Source: Carya illinoinensis
Lineage: Eukaryota; Streptophyta; Magnoliopsida; Fagales; Juglandaceae
Length of the DNA stretch: 64,000 nt
NCBI RefSeq assembly: GCF_018687715.1
Contig: NC_056761.1
Span: 15,078,501-15,142,500 of the forward strand
Direction of reading: 5' to 3'
This document shows positions 11,937 through 24,500 of this stretch, piece after piece. Numbering within the stretch: position 1 is the first letter of the stretch; the number at the start of each line of letters is the position of its first letter. The notes below the pieces were generated by a model. It had not been told where the DNA came from. It saw nothing but the letters and a program-made list of their open reading frames with translations, and searched no databases. The position numbers and the translations under genes were made by a program.

Positions 11937-14900
11937 ATGAATATATTGACATGGAATATTAGGGGTATTCTTTCGTTAAAGAGTAGGTTCCAGCATATTT
12001 AAAATAAAAGTTGCCCGTCTATGGTGGCTCTCTTAGAACCTTTTCTTGGTGTAAATAAATGTAGTAGATGGACAAGGTGGATGAAATTTCTTAATTTAAT
12101 AAATAATGCTGAGGTTGGGGGAAAGATATGGATTTTTTTGGAGGATGATTTTGAGTTTAATTTGATGTCAATGTCGGACCAAGCCTTGAGTGGCTGGTTT
12201 GTTCATGGGAGATTGAAAGTTCTTGTTACGTTTATCTTTGCTAGCTGTTTTTGAAGTAAGAAAGTAGAGCTTTGGGATTTTTTGTGTACACAAGATCTGG
12301 ATGGTTGTCCATGGTTTATTAGGGGAGATTTTTAACATAATCCATTCTAATGATGAAAAAGTTGGTGGTATTATGCAAACTCTCTGTGGAAAAGTCAACT
12401 TTAATGCTTGTATTCAACATTGTGGTTTGCTTACTTTACCTGTTCATGAGGGGAACCGATTGTCTTGGTGTAATGGTAGGCTTGGGGTGAGACATATTTG
12501 GGTGAGACTGGATTGAATTTTGGTGAACACGAGATTCTTTAATATATTCGGTGATATTTGAGTTGAGTATCTTCCGAGATCATCTTAGGGTCATTTGCCA
12601 ATGTTGGTTTCATTAATGCGTGAGCGAAGTATGGTTGCAAAGCCTTTCTGGTTTCAATAAATGTGGGGAACTCATGATGGTTTTCTTCCATTAGTTAAGG
12701 TGGTGTGGAATGCACATGTAGATGTCTGCCCTATGTTTCGATTTAGTATGGAGTTGAAGGCTTTGAAGAGTGCTATGAGAAAATGGAATATTGAGTTGTT
12801 TGGAAGAGTCGAGGTTGAATTACGTGACCTGGAAAATTGTATGTGGAATTGGAAAATTTTGTTTCAGTTAATTATTCTCCTTAGGTTGAAGGTGATTTAT
12901 TAAACTGTAAACCTCAATATTTACAATGGCTGCATCAGAAGGAGATCTTGTGCTGTCAAAAATCCTGTGTTAAATGGTTAATGGAGGGGGACTCTAACAC
13001 GACATACTTTCATGCTATTATGAGAGTTAAAAAGAAAAATAAGAAGGTTGGAAAAATGAGCCTAAACAATAGACAAGTTTGGAATCTTTGGATGATATCC
13101 ATAACGAAGCTATTAATTCTTTTCAGGCAATATTGCCTTACTACGGAGGCAGTGACTTTCAATGAAGAATTCCTTTCCTTGCTTTTGTCGTCAGTTTCAG
13201 ATCAAGAAATGAAGCTTTAACTGCATGGTCATCCCTAGAAGAGGTAAAAGCTACTTCCTGGTTGATCCCAATGGATAGTAGCCCGGGTCCAGATGGCTTT
13301 TCGGCTAGTTTCTTTATTCTTGCTTGGGATATTGTTAAGCATGATCTTATTGAGATGACAATTGAGTTTTTTTAGGGTAAGCCATTGACGACTTTCTTTG
13401 GTGCCACGAATCTGGTACTCATTCCTAAGGTTGATGAACCTGTGGGCTTTAGGAAATTCTGGCCTATTAGTCTTTGTTAAGTAGTTTATAAAATTATGCA
13501 AAGGTGATGGTGTTTCGATTGGCTCCGTTGCTAAATCAGTTTATTTCTCCAAAGCAAGCAGCGTTTATTAAGGGGAGAAGTATCTTTGATAATTTGGCTA
13601 TTGCACAAGAAATGGTCCAAGGCATTAATTGGAAAGTGAGAGGAGATAATGTTATGCTAAAAATTAATATGGCTATGGAGTATGATAGGGTCAATTGGCA
13701 TTTCTTATTGGAGGTGTTGAGTAGATTGGGATTTTTGGCTAAATGGAGGAATCTAGTTTTCAAATGCATTTCTTCTCCATTTTATTCCGTAATGTTAAAT
13801 GGCAGTTCTCGAGGTTTGTCAAGGTGATCCGATGTCATACCCCATTTTTACATGTATTTTCACTGAAGGAGTATTTTAATTTAATTAAACAACTCCAAAT
13901 CAAAACTGGTTTTATCAGTGTAAATGGATTTTCGGGTGCGTGTGTATCATGACTACAAGCCGAGATGGGGCATTATCTCAGTGGAGTTCCTTTGGTCACT
14001 CGGGAGCGTAATATACTGAGTGACGTCCCCTGGGTTGTCACTGGGCGACAACGGGAATGGGCGGGATGGTAACGCTCTCGTACCGACTTCGTGGTCCTCT
14101 GCTGGCGGGGGCTATAGGATGCTTGGTTACGTATGCACGGGGCGCGGAACTGGGCATCGCTCGTTACGAAGTCACACGCATGGTCGTTACCTGTGGTGTG
14201 ACAACAGGGAGACAGGGTGTGCGGATGACCCCTAAGGGAGTCATGGTGCATTCAGATAATTGGATGTTGATTTGAAATTGGATTTTGGGCCAAATAAGAC
14301 TTTTGGCGTGAGTTGGCAAGTAATATATTTTTGGGGCCAAATGTGACTTTTGGCGTGTGTGCAAATGCGGATTTATGGGATATGTGCATTTGGCATCCTT
14401 TCATGCATATTGTTGAGTTTAATATATTTTTATTTTGTGGCGTTTGGATTATTACTTACCTGCGGCACCATTTGGGTACCGTAGACTTTGATGCAGCTGT
14501 TGAGGAGGAGGAGGGGGCGGCTCTGCCAGAGTTTTGATTTGGAGTTATTTATGTCAAAAAATTATCTCTATTAGTTTTTATGTCTTGTAATTTGGTTTTG
14601 AAACAATATTTGAGACTTGTAATATTTTATTATGTGTGATTTAAACGAGTTTGTATTTATACAAAAATTCTGGTACTTAGTTATAAGACTTTTATTATCC
14701 GCTGCGTGATTTTATTATACACTTGTTGCATGTACAGACATTTGGCACTTGGCGATGGGATGTGTGACCCGTGCTGTCATCATCCTGACACTTTGATTTC
14801 TACGTGTCCGTATGTGGGAGTTGGGGGTGTCACATCCACTTTTACCTTGTTTGTTTATTCTTTCAGAAGAAGTGCTATCGCGAATGTTGAATAGGGAATT

Positions 14901-17025
14901 TCAGTTGGGAAGGATTAAGCCTTTCAATTCTTGTGGGGGAATCATGATTAGCCATTTGTTATATGTGGATGACCTCTTGATTTTTTCTAATGGTGGCAAA
15001 GTTTCGATCCAAAGGTTGATAGAGGTAATTCATTTATATGAGGTTATGATAGGTCAACGATTTAGTCCTCATAAATTGGCAATTCTTTCTCTTCTAATTT
15101 TTCAGTTGATAGAAAAATAGAATTGCAACGTCTTTCTGGCTTTGAGGAAGGTGCATGGCCTTGTTCTTATTTAGGTATTCCATTGCATGTGGGGAGAATG
15201 AGATTATGGATGTTTGATCCGTTGCTTGTTAAAATTCAAAAGAAATTGGCGGGATGGAAAAGTAAGTTACTTTGGTGGTAAAATTGTTTCAATTAAGCAT
15301 TTTTTGAATAGTAGGCCTATTCACATGCTTTAAGTTCTGAATTTGCCTAAGGGAGTGTTGTCAGCACTCAAAGGAATTTTCTCCAATTTTTTATGGGATT
15401 CCGCCATAGAAAAATAAAAGAAGTGGATTTCGTGGAGAAAACTATGCTTGCCTGTAGAGGAAGGGGGACTTGAAATATGGGATTTATTAGAGGTCCAAAC
15501 TTCTTTGCTTATGAAGTTTGGATGGAAAATTATTCAAGGCAATTCTTTGTGGTCTAATTTTTTCTCCGCTAAGTATGTGGGTGATGCTCACATTTCTTCA
15601 ATTATGAATTTGGGTAGGGGTTCTCGGTTTTGGAAAGGAATTATGAGGATAATGCCTATGGTTTTGGCTAATTCCCGATGGATACTTTGTAGTGGAAATA
15701 ATAGCTTTTGGCTTGATAACTAGTTCGGAGATGGTCCTTTGGGAGTAAGCAGTATAGGGGATGTTGATGCTGGGTTGAAAGTCAGATCTCTCTGGTCTGA
15801 TTTCGGGTGGAATATTGGGATGTTGAGATCTCTTACTTCTAAGTAGGTGGTGGACAAAATTGTTCACTTGGGTATTAAATTTAGCGCAAGAGAAGACATG
15901 TTTATGGGTGTCTTCGGTTGATGGGATATTCTCAACAAAATCAGTGTGGGAGCTTGTAAGGAAAAAAGGAGAAAGCTATCCTTGGCGTAGATGGTTGTGG
16001 CAAGTTTTAGTGCCAAAAAAAATGTCATTTTTCTGTATGAGGGCTAGACGGCAAGCAATTCCAACTACTGAGGCTAATCGACAGTTGGGTATCCCATGGT
16101 TTCAAAGTAGTGTTGTTGTGTTGTGCCGAGTATTGAAACAGTAGATCATGCTCTATGTGTGGGGGAGAGGCTGAAAAAATATGGAACTATTTTGCTCCTA
16201 TTTGCGGGGTCCAACTACCAAATTTTTTGATGTACGAGGGAATGTTGAATTTTTGGTGGGGATGTGTAGCATCTTCATCTCAGGCTGGCTAAGTTCATGA
16301 GATTCTTCTTATTATTATTTTGTGGGCTCTTTGGAGGGATAGATGTGCCTCTCGAATGGAGGGTGTTAGTTATAATTGGAGGGCCATTATGCGAGTTGTG
16401 AAAGTAAATTTAAGAAACATCTCAAATGAGTTGCGGCATTTCAAAAAGATGGGAGCCAATGATTTGTTAGTTTTGCAGGAGTTAAATTGTTCAATCTTTC
16501 CAATACGTAATAAATTACCAAGGTTGATTGCGTGGAAGCCACTGGATGTGGGGTTGCTTAAATTGCATGTGGATGGTGGGTCTTGTGTTAATCTGGGTAG
16601 ATCTGGTGGTGAAGGCATCATTCGTGGTTATTGGGGCAAAGTATTAGCGTGTTTTTCTCATTTCTATGGCCATGCGACAAATACTATTGTTGAGTGTTGT
16701 GCTCTCCTTGATGGGCTACGTTTGTGCCATCACTTGGATTTAGAGATTTATTGGTAGAATCTTATTCAAGTGTTGTGATAGGTTGGTTAGCTTCTGGGAT
16801 ATGCAAATGTTGGTTTCTTTGAGAATTTTGGGAGGAGATTAAAAAGATTGTTAGCTTGCTTAATATTCGGTTTCGACATAATTTTAGAGAGGCTAACATG
16901 GCAATGGATTTTTTGGCAAAAGAAGGCACGAAGGGCAGAGTTTTGGATTTTATTGGTGATGAATTTTTGCATGGACGACTTCGGGGCATTGTTCGGCTAG
17001 ATAAATTGACTTTTCCTTATATTTG
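11937..17025 (+). pseudogene. LINE ORF2 remnant: endonuclease, reverse transcriptase, RNase H
   Basis: The start ATG at 11937 opens M-N-I-L-T-W-N-I-R-G, the classic N-terminus of a plant LINE AP-endonuclease. The RT fingers follow at 13250-13830 (S-S-P-G-P-D-G-F, then A-A-F-I-K-G-R-S-I) up to the solo LTR. After it come the catalytic L-Y-V-D-D-L-L (14960-14980), a zf-RVT-like region (about 15450-16140) and an RNase H-like domain containing L-H-V-D-G-G-S (about 16560). Many stops and frame changes break it. Confidence 0.8.
13833..14834 (+). mobile_element. Solo LTR (1.0 kb) nested in the LINE reverse transcriptase
   Basis: The element begins TGTCATACCCC and ends GGGGGTGTCACA. It interrupts the RT exactly between the Q-G-D-P motif and the following L-L-P-C-L-F segment. 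Flanking bases are TCCGA on the left and TCCAC on the right, an imperfect 5-bp target duplication; removing the insert plus one copy restores the LINE frame. It is the same family as the longer LTR at 33345-35727, sharing GGGGCATTATCTCA and AGTTGGGG near the end. No internal region is present, so it is a solo LTR. Confidence 0.8.
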
Positions 17026-17183
17026 ACATTGATTTTTTGCGCAGAAAAGTTGTATGCTGGATTTTTCCTCCACCTCAGTGAGGGTTATAATAATAAGAGG
17101 CTAGAACACGGTTAAAAAAAAAATTAAAAATTAGAGAAAAAAAAAAAAACAAGTAAGTTCCTTTGAAAAAAAAAAAAAAAACG

Positions 17184-18130
17184 TGATCATGATAGCATGA
17201 AAGATTATTTGTTATTCTCTCCCTTCGCGTATACGCCGATCTCACATAATGGATTAGAATAAAATATTATATGTATTCCACACCGTTTTAATTCACACTT
17301 TTGCATAAAAGAGTTGATTTATTTTTTCTCCTAAACATGATTATCGTTTCTATTGAAAAATGCACCATTGCTTTGTCCCCACCAACTAAAAAAATTCCCC
17401 CAATTAATATTTTAATAAAATGAGAAGAGGAAAGTCAAAGAAACTAGTAAACTTCAAATTAATATGTTTTTGTTTTTTTAATTCCTGTTTTTCTGTTCTT
17501 GTAAATTCTCTTTCGTGAGATGGCATTTCACATCTCATCTTCACTTGGTAATTTTTAAGATGGACTTTCATATATATATATATATATATATGTTAACGAT
17601 ATGTTTCACACCATCTACCACACGGATGATATGCAACGAATAAAGGGGCAGCACTAGTTGTCCTAAGGAAACTCTGATGCAAAGTCAGAAATATAATATG
17701 AGAGTAAGAGATGAAATAAAATCAAGTCCCCTATTTGTTATCTCTTATAAGTTATTTATAGAGATTATTTATTTGGAGTGATAGGAGTCAAATTAGCATT
17801 GTAAAATCTTTTCCTTCTAGAAGTGTGAGTCCATCTCCTGTTAAAAGTTTGAGTTCTTCTTGACTTTATCTCTTAGCTAAAATTGTAGGGGCTCAAATAT
17901 CCCTTCCAATATATATATTCTCTTGATAATTATATAGATTAATAAACAACCCTAGCTATCGTAGTCAAACAATATTTAAAATTACTATGGATTTATTTTG
18001 ATCATTTCTCGCTCTTCACCCACCTATTTTATTAAGTTTTCATTTGGTTAGTTGGTGAAAAGAGAGAAAATGAGAAGAATATATAATAAAAGCAAAATCT
18101 AGGAACGGAAATGACAGAGGGGGCTAGTTT
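17184..18130 (+). repeat. Duplicate of the receptor-kinase upstream region, second part
   Basis: Sequence from GATCATGATAGCAT through GAAAATGAGAAGAAT and GACAGAGGGGGCTAGTTTAAG parallels 26808-27345, directly upstream of the intact LRR kinase. It has its own small insertions, including a TA microsatellite (17570-17592). No kinase coding sequence follows this copy; the next features are unassigned DNA and the Copia element. Confidence 0.8.
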
Positions 18131-18404
18131 AAGATTTTAACGGAATATAAGATATGATGACAGGGACTTTCATCAATAATTAATTAATTTTCATTCAATT
18201 CCTTCCCAGTTCTTCAAATTTAGGATGTAATAAATTAGAAGTTGATAACTTGAGATTCGAACTCAAAGGAAGAGAATGGACATTCCCATCTATCCATTAC
18301 ATTTTTTTTCCTTATAAGAATCTCAAAACAAAGTTAAAACACCCATGTAAGGTAATGAAGTGAATGTACCAAAGAAATCTCTATTTTCAATTCATTCCAT
18401 TCTC
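18131..18404. other. Unassigned AT-rich DNA before the Copia insertion
   Basis: I see no gene here. The last five bases (TTCTC, 18400-18404) are the left target duplication of the Copia element. Confidence 0.4.
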
Positions 18405-18824
18405 TGTAAGAGTTTTTATTTAAACTCTATGTTCTACACACCCATTTTAATAGAGTTTGAAATAGCTCAAAACTTATTAGATAAAAGATGTGTGATAACG
18501 GGATAAGAAAACTCCTAAGAGATAAGATTAAAACTCTATATCTTTAATTATAGTCAGATACAAACTTTGAGATTTCTTGATGATCAGAAATCTATAAATA
18601 GCACTGAGGGGTTAAAGGATTCTTACCTACAACATCAAACTGCCTTTTGCCATCGTGAGACACTTGTGAGGCAAAGTTGCTAGCGTGATCCTTCTCTCAT
18701 AGCCATATCTAATTCTTCATCGAACTAATGAAGAAATGTACATATTTATTCGTCATTGTTTATTATTGTAGATCATATAAAATCAAAAATCCGATTATTA
18801 AAGTTCATGATAAAATATTTAACA
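18405..18824 (+). repeat. 5' LTR of the Copia element
   Basis: It starts TGTAAGAG and ends TATTTAACA. It contains TATAAATAGCACTGAGG near 18594, a likely TATA box for element transcription, and GCCATCGTGAGACACTTGTG downstream of it. Confidence 0.93.
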
Positions 18825-19039
18825 TGTGGTATCAGAGTTTTAGGTTATAGATTTTTTATGATCTTGATATAATATTGCACATGCCATATATCACTTTAAT
18901 ATTTCTTTTCGGTCTTAAAGATAAAAATACATACCGATTTGTACCGATATTATGCATCAACTGCTACGCCACACATATGCATAAAATTATAAATTTTGAT
19001 TCTGCATATGTAATATTATCGCACTGATATTCCTGATGT

Positions 19040-19046
19040 GTATATG

Positions 19047-19085
<39 letters not shown>

Positions 19086-19100
19086 AAATTACATACGTGA
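19040..19100. repeat. AT dinucleotide microsatellite
   Basis: A run of AT/TA repeats (about 19050-19082) lies in the Copia leader. Confidence 0.8.
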
Positions 19101-19209
19101 ATTTCTGTATACTTATGCATATGAAATTGCTCCAAATTTTTACAAATTCTAAACTGTTTTTGAGATGGAAACCGAATGGATGTAGTTTTCCGCGTTTTTT
19201 TTTTCATAA

Positions 19210-19519
19210 AAAATAAAAAACCTTCTAGCTGCTGGGTTTGGTTTTAGCACCATGTGTGTGGTGGCTGTGACACATCGCGTCAGCGGCGTAAAGGGGCTGA
19301 GAAGCCCAATCGCTGAAACACACTGTGCCGGCGGTGTGAGGGAGATGGCCTTGAGGGGTGGCATAAAGGGGCTGTAGGAATGGGCACCGCTCCTGCTTGT
19401 TTGTGGCTCTCGTCGGCTGAGGGGCGGTCAAGTGCCACCAGGAAGTTGAGAACCTCCTCGCCGGTGTCTCAGTAATAGCAGCAGAGGGCTCCAAAGCCCA
19501 CTGCCGAGGTGTTTCTGTG

Positions 19520-19571
<52 letters not shown>

Positions 19572-20005
19572 GGAAAGGTTTAAAAGGAGGTGGACCTCGG
19601 CTGCGGGTGGAGGCTAGGGATGCCTTGCCATTCTCCTCCTCAACAGCAAGGACCACCGTGAGTTGCCGTGAGATCAGGTGCTGCGTGCTTGTTGAGGAAA
19701 GAAGGAATTACCTGGTGCAGCGTTGTGACATTCTGAGGAAGAAGGAAATTTAGCTTAGGTTTTCAGTAGATGTGTAATGGGTTTGGGCTTGGGCTGTGGG
19801 CTTTGGCCCAATCCAAGAAGGAAAAGAAAGCAAACGGGCCAATGGGCCACTGATGTGGCCCAGCCCAATAATAGAACACAAACAGAAAAAAAAAAAGGTG
19901 GGATGAGCCTGTACAGTAGGTCCGGCCCAGGTCAACAGATCCAGTTGACTTGGGTCTCGGTCCGGGTTTTTGAACCGGTCCGGTTCAGACCCGGACCGGT
20001 CAGAT
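19210..20005. other. GC-rich segment in the Copia leader
   Basis: This GC-rich block differs from the AT-rich sequence on both sides and contains a trinucleotide run plus motifs such as GGGCTTTGGCCCAATCC and GAACCGGTCCGGTTCAG. Open frames on both strands show no known domain. It could be a captured host fragment or a structured leader. Confidence 0.4.
19518..19570. repeat. (AAT)n trinucleotide microsatellite
   Basis: About 17 consecutive AAT/TAA units occur within the Copia leader. It is a candidate length-polymorphic marker. Confidence 0.95.
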
Positions 20006-20280
20006 TATTTTATTTTATTATTATTTTATATTTTTTATGAATATATTTTTAATTAAAAAAAAGTATTTTATATACATGTTATTATTGTTATTTACATGTA
20101 TGAAAATTTTATTATTGCTAAATTTATATGCATGTTATTATTGTTAAATACATGTATTAAATTTTATTAAATGTCATATGCATGTTATTATTACATATAT
20201 AAATCTTATATACATGTATGAATTGGCTCTTATTATCATGCTATATATAATTGTTTATCCAATATGGACAAGTGACTTAC

Positions 20281-20673
20281 ATCAAAATTAAAGAAAAACT
20301 TGGTTGCCCAAAGGTACAAGATTTTCTTAAATTTTGATGAATAATCATTAAATTCCATAGTAAAGTGGATATGATAGAGTGGACACATTTGTGTGTCAAG
20401 ATCTACTCCCAAAGGAGAATCTTGATAACACTATTAGTTCATCTATCAAATTAAGGTTGGAGTGAACATTTTGTGTATCAAAATCTACTTCCAAAGTAGG
20501 GTTTTGATGACACTACTAGTTCATCCATTAAAGAAAAGTTGGAGGGAACAATTTGTATATCAGAGTTTACTCCCAAAGGATAATTCTGATGATACACTTA
20601 GTTCATCCACAAAATTTAATATTAGTGAGAACACTTTGTGTATTAAGATCTACTCCCAAATGAGGGTCTTGAT
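20281..20673 (+). repeat. Array of five related hairpins in the Copia leader
   Basis: One 58-nt hairpin (20281-20338) is followed by four tandem units with an ~82-bp period, whose stems start at 20396, 20478, 20560 and 20643. Every unit has an outer stem of the form (A)TCARRA..TYYTGA(T), an inner short stem, and a loop core CCAAA or CCCAAA. Stem bases change in matched pairs between units: G-C at 20400/20421 is A-T at 20482/20503, and A-T at 20399/20422 is G-C at 20563/20586. An 82-bp period is not a multiple of three, so this is not a peptide repeat. The array ends just before gag. Function is unknown; packaging, dimerisation or translation control are guesses. Confidence 0.8.
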
Positions 20674-20766
20674 GATACTATTAGTTCAGTCATAATTATT
20701 TAAATTCTGATTATTGTTTATAAGTGTCTAAGTCAAAGTATTATATGATAAATATTTTCTTATAGT

Positions 20767-21580
20767 AGATGTATCGACATCATTACATTCACAAACTTTA
20801 TTAGTTCCTGTTTTGAATGGCTCTAATTTTTCTGAGTGGGTTGAGCGAGTTAAATTCACCTTACGGGTACTAGACCTGGACTCATCCCTTACAAGTCCAA
20901 AACCACCATCCCTCACTGAAAAGAGTAACAAAGATGAGAAAGAGCCATTTAAACAATGGGAGAGATCAAACAGACTGAGTCTAATATTCATGAAAATGAC
21001 TATATCTGAAAATATTAAAAATTCACTCCCTAGTGTTAAGGATGCCCAAAATGTTTTGAAAAATGCCGAGGAGAGATTTAAGTCTGTAGATAAGTCTTTA
21101 GCAGGAATACTGATGGCTAGACTTACCACCATGAAATATGATGGAGCCAAAGAACTACAAGAGCATATCCTTGAAATGACAAATATTGCAGCCAGATTAC
21201 AAACCTTGGGAATGAAAGTAGAGTAGTCCTTTATTGTTCAGTTTATTCTGAACTCATTGCCACCTCAGTATAGTCCATTCCAGATGCATTATAATTCTAT
21301 TAAGGATAAATGGAATGTGAATGAGCTGGCAAGTATGGTAGTTTAGGAGGAAGTAAGACTGAAACAACAAGGGCATTACTCTGCTAATTTTGTGACCAAA
21401 GAAGCTGGAAAGAAAAAGCACAATTATGGTAAAAAAAAAAAAAAAAAAAAAAAAAACGAATTGGACCACCAAGAGGAAAGGAGCCTGGAAAAGTTAATTA
21501 GGTTCAACATAGTAGTACCAAATGCTATTGGTGTGGAAAAAATGGACACATGAAATCTGAGTGTTAGAAGCATAAGGCTT
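20767..21580 (+). pseudogene. Copia gag, broken
   Basis: The frame reads into N-G-S-N-F-S-E-W, the usual start of the copia gag (UBN2-like) domain, and stays open to a TAG at about 21224. Recognisable gag continues in frame (L-N-S-L-P-P-Q-Y) past a second stop, then an A-run (21430-21456) shifts the frame. A CCHC zinc knuckle C-Y-W-C-G-K-N-G-H-M-K-S-E-C is at 21519-21570. Gag forms the virus-like particle that packages element RNA. Confidence 0.85.
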
Positions 21581-21597
21581 GGTTTGAAAAGAAAGGT

Positions 21598-24500
21598 ATG
21601 CCTCTTGCTCTTGTATGTTTTGAATCAAACCTTATAAATGTTCATACTAATTCTTGGTGGCTAGATTCAGGTGCTAATGTTCATGTTTCTATAACCATGC
21701 AGGGATACCTTACAAGCCAAATACCAAGCCCTAATGAGCGATTCATTTTTATGGGAAATGAGAATAAGGCTAAAGTTTTGGCCATAGGGACTTTTTGTTT
21801 AGTTTTGAGTACTGGTCATTGTTTAGACTTTCATAACACAGTTTTTGTGCCTTATGTGAGGCGTAATTTAATTTCCCTTTCTAGACTGGACACTGATGGT
21901 TATTCTTTTTCATTTCATAATGGTAGTTTCAATTTGTTCAGAGACTCTTTATCTATTGGTTCTGGGTTTCTTTCCGATGGTCTTTATCGACTTTGTTTCA
22001 ATAATACATTTGTTCATAATACCCATACCCATAACCATGAAATGTGTATTGAAACTAAAAGAAACATGATGAATGAACATTCTTATGACTTGTGGCATAA
22101 GAGATTGGGGCACATCTCTAAAGAAAGGTTAGAGAGATTAGTAAAAGAAGTGATACTTCTGCATTTAGATTTTACTAATCTTGGAGTATGTATGGATTGC
22201 ATTATGTAAAGAGCTTCTTGAAATAATTCACACTATGTGGACCATTCTCCACTGAATGTTTTGGTGGAGAAAAGTATTTTATCACCTTTATAGATGACTT
22301 TTCACGGTTTGGATATATCTATCTACTACATGAGAAATCTCAAGTTGTTTCAGTACTTGAGGTATTTCTTATGGAGGTAGAAAAGCAGTTAGATAGAAAG
22401 GTGAAAATCATCAAGTCGGATCGAGGTGAAGAATACTATGGAAAGTATGACGAATCGGGTCGTAACCCTGGCCCATTCACCAAACTTCTTGAACAATGTG
22501 GCATTGTTGCACAATACACGATGCCAGGGACGCCACAACAGAACGGTGTTACTGAAAGACGTAATTAGACTTTATTGGATATGGTTAGAAGTATGGTATG
22601 CAATTCTACTTTACCCAAGTCATTGTGTGGTGAAGCCATTAAGATGGCAACTTATATCTTAAACCGGGTTCCTAGTAAGTCAATTCCAAAAACTCCTTTC
22701 GAGCTATGGACTGGTAGGACACCAAGTTTAAGACACATGCATGTTTGGGGTTGCCCAGCAGAAGCGAGACTTTACAATCCACATTAAAGGAAATTGGATC
22801 CTAAAACAGTAAGTAGGTACTTTATTGGCTACCTAAAGAGATCCAAAGGGTATAGGTTTTACTGTCCTAATCACAGTCCGAGAATAGTGAAAACAGGGAA
22901 TGCCAAATTCATTGAACTTGGTGAAATCAGTGGAAAAATGGAACCTAGAGATGTAATCATTGAGGAAGTACGAGTAGATGTCCCTGTACATACACCCTCA
23001 GAAAAGATAATGGTTCCTCTAATTGATCATTATAATGATACATTGGAACAAGTAAATGATCACCCATCTTAGAATGATAATACCACTGATGAACCAAGTT
23101 CAGAGTTACCAGAACAGATAGTATTACGTAGATCTCAGAGAGATCGGAGACCTGCTATTTTAGCAGACTACGTGGTATATCTCCAAGAATCTAAATTTGA
23201 CATTGGGACAAATGAAGATCCACTAACATTTTCACAAGCTATAGAGAGATGTGATTCTAGTAAATGAATCGATGCCATGAAAAAAGAGTTGAAATCCATG
23301 GATCAAAATCAAGTTTGGGATCTCGTTGAATTGCCTGAAGGGTGTAAAAGAGTTGGGTGTAAATGGGTCTTTAAAACCAAATGCGACTCTAAAGGCAACA
23401 TCGAACGACATAAAGCCAGACTTGTTGCTAAGGGTTTCACCCAGAAAGAAGGCATTGATTTCAAAGAGACATTTTCTCCAGTATCTAAAAATGACTCTTT
23501 CAGAATCATTATGGCATTGGTGGCTCATTTTGATTTAGAGTTACACCATATGGATGTGAAAACAAATTTTCTAAATGAAAGTTTGAATGAAGTGGTCTAG
23601 ATGAAGCAGCCAGAGGGCTACTCAAAAAAGGGCAAAGATCATCTAGTGTGTAGGCTTAAGAAATCAATATACGGGCTTAAGCAAGCTTCATGACAATGGT
23701 ACTTAAAGTTCAATGATACCATTCCTGCCTTTGGATTTAAAGAGAACATCGTTGATCGATATATATACCTAAAGGTTAGTGGAAGTAAACTTATATTTTT
23801 AATCCTGTATGTTGATGATATCTTGTTGGCTAGTAGTGATCTTAGCTTACTTTATGAAACCAAAGATTTTCTATCTAAGAACTTTGAAATGAAAGATATG
23901 GGTAAGGCGTCCTTTGTAATCAGAATTAAAATCCTCCGGAATTGAAAGCAAGGACTGTTGGGATTGTCTCAGAAAAGTTACATAGAAAGAGTTTTTGAGA
24001 GATTTGGCATGAAAAGTTGCTCATCACTTGATACTCCGATATCAAAAGGTGATAAGTTTAGCCTATCACAATGTCCTAAAACTGAGTGGGAGTGTAAAGA
24101 GATGGCAAAAATCCCGTATGCTTCGGTTGTGGGGAGCTTGATATATGCACAGATTTGCACGAGACTAGATATTAGTTTTGCAGTTGGCATGCTTGGGCGT
24201 TACCAGAGTAATCCAGGGATGTCTCATTGGAAAGCAATAGAGGGTATTGCAATATCTGCAAGGAACTGGATACTCAGACTCTGATTTTGCCGGTTGTTCT
24301 GATAGTAGGAAATCTACTTTTGGATATGTTTTCCTACTAGCCGGTGGAGCGATCTCATGGAAAAGTATGAAGCAAACTAAAACTACTTCATCAACATTGG
24401 AGGTTGAGTTTGTGGCGTGTTTTGAGACCACAGTGCATGGTTTATTGCTGAGGAACTTTATCTCAAGGCTTGGAGTTGTCGACTCTATAGACAGGCCGCT

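Larger units (their letters stand above)
10403..17183 (+). mobile_element. L1-type LINE, decayed, with a nested solo LTR
   Basis: Two-ORF plant LINE structure on the plus strand. ORF1-like sequence lies at about 10590-11230, the endonuclease/RT/RNase H ORF2 starts at 11937, and A-rich tails occupy about 17110-17180. A 14-base target duplication, GATCATGATAGCAT, flanks it (10389-10402 and 17185-17198). A 1.0 kb solo LTR (13833-14834) interrupts the RT. Numerous stops and frameshifts make it inactive. Confidence 0.85.

Noticed and set aside
19225..19656. Minus-strand frame with a poly-leucine run
   Set aside because: The leucines come from the AAT/TTA-type microsatellite read in frame; the frame lies in the Copia leader and has no known domain.
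20462..20695. Open frame with repeated peptide-like pieces in the Copia leader
   Set aside because: The repeat period (~82 bp) is not a multiple of three and the paired stem changes fit RNA/DNA structure better than protein.
20728..21150. Minus-strand frame opposite gag
   Set aside because: Shadow of the gag frame on the other strand.
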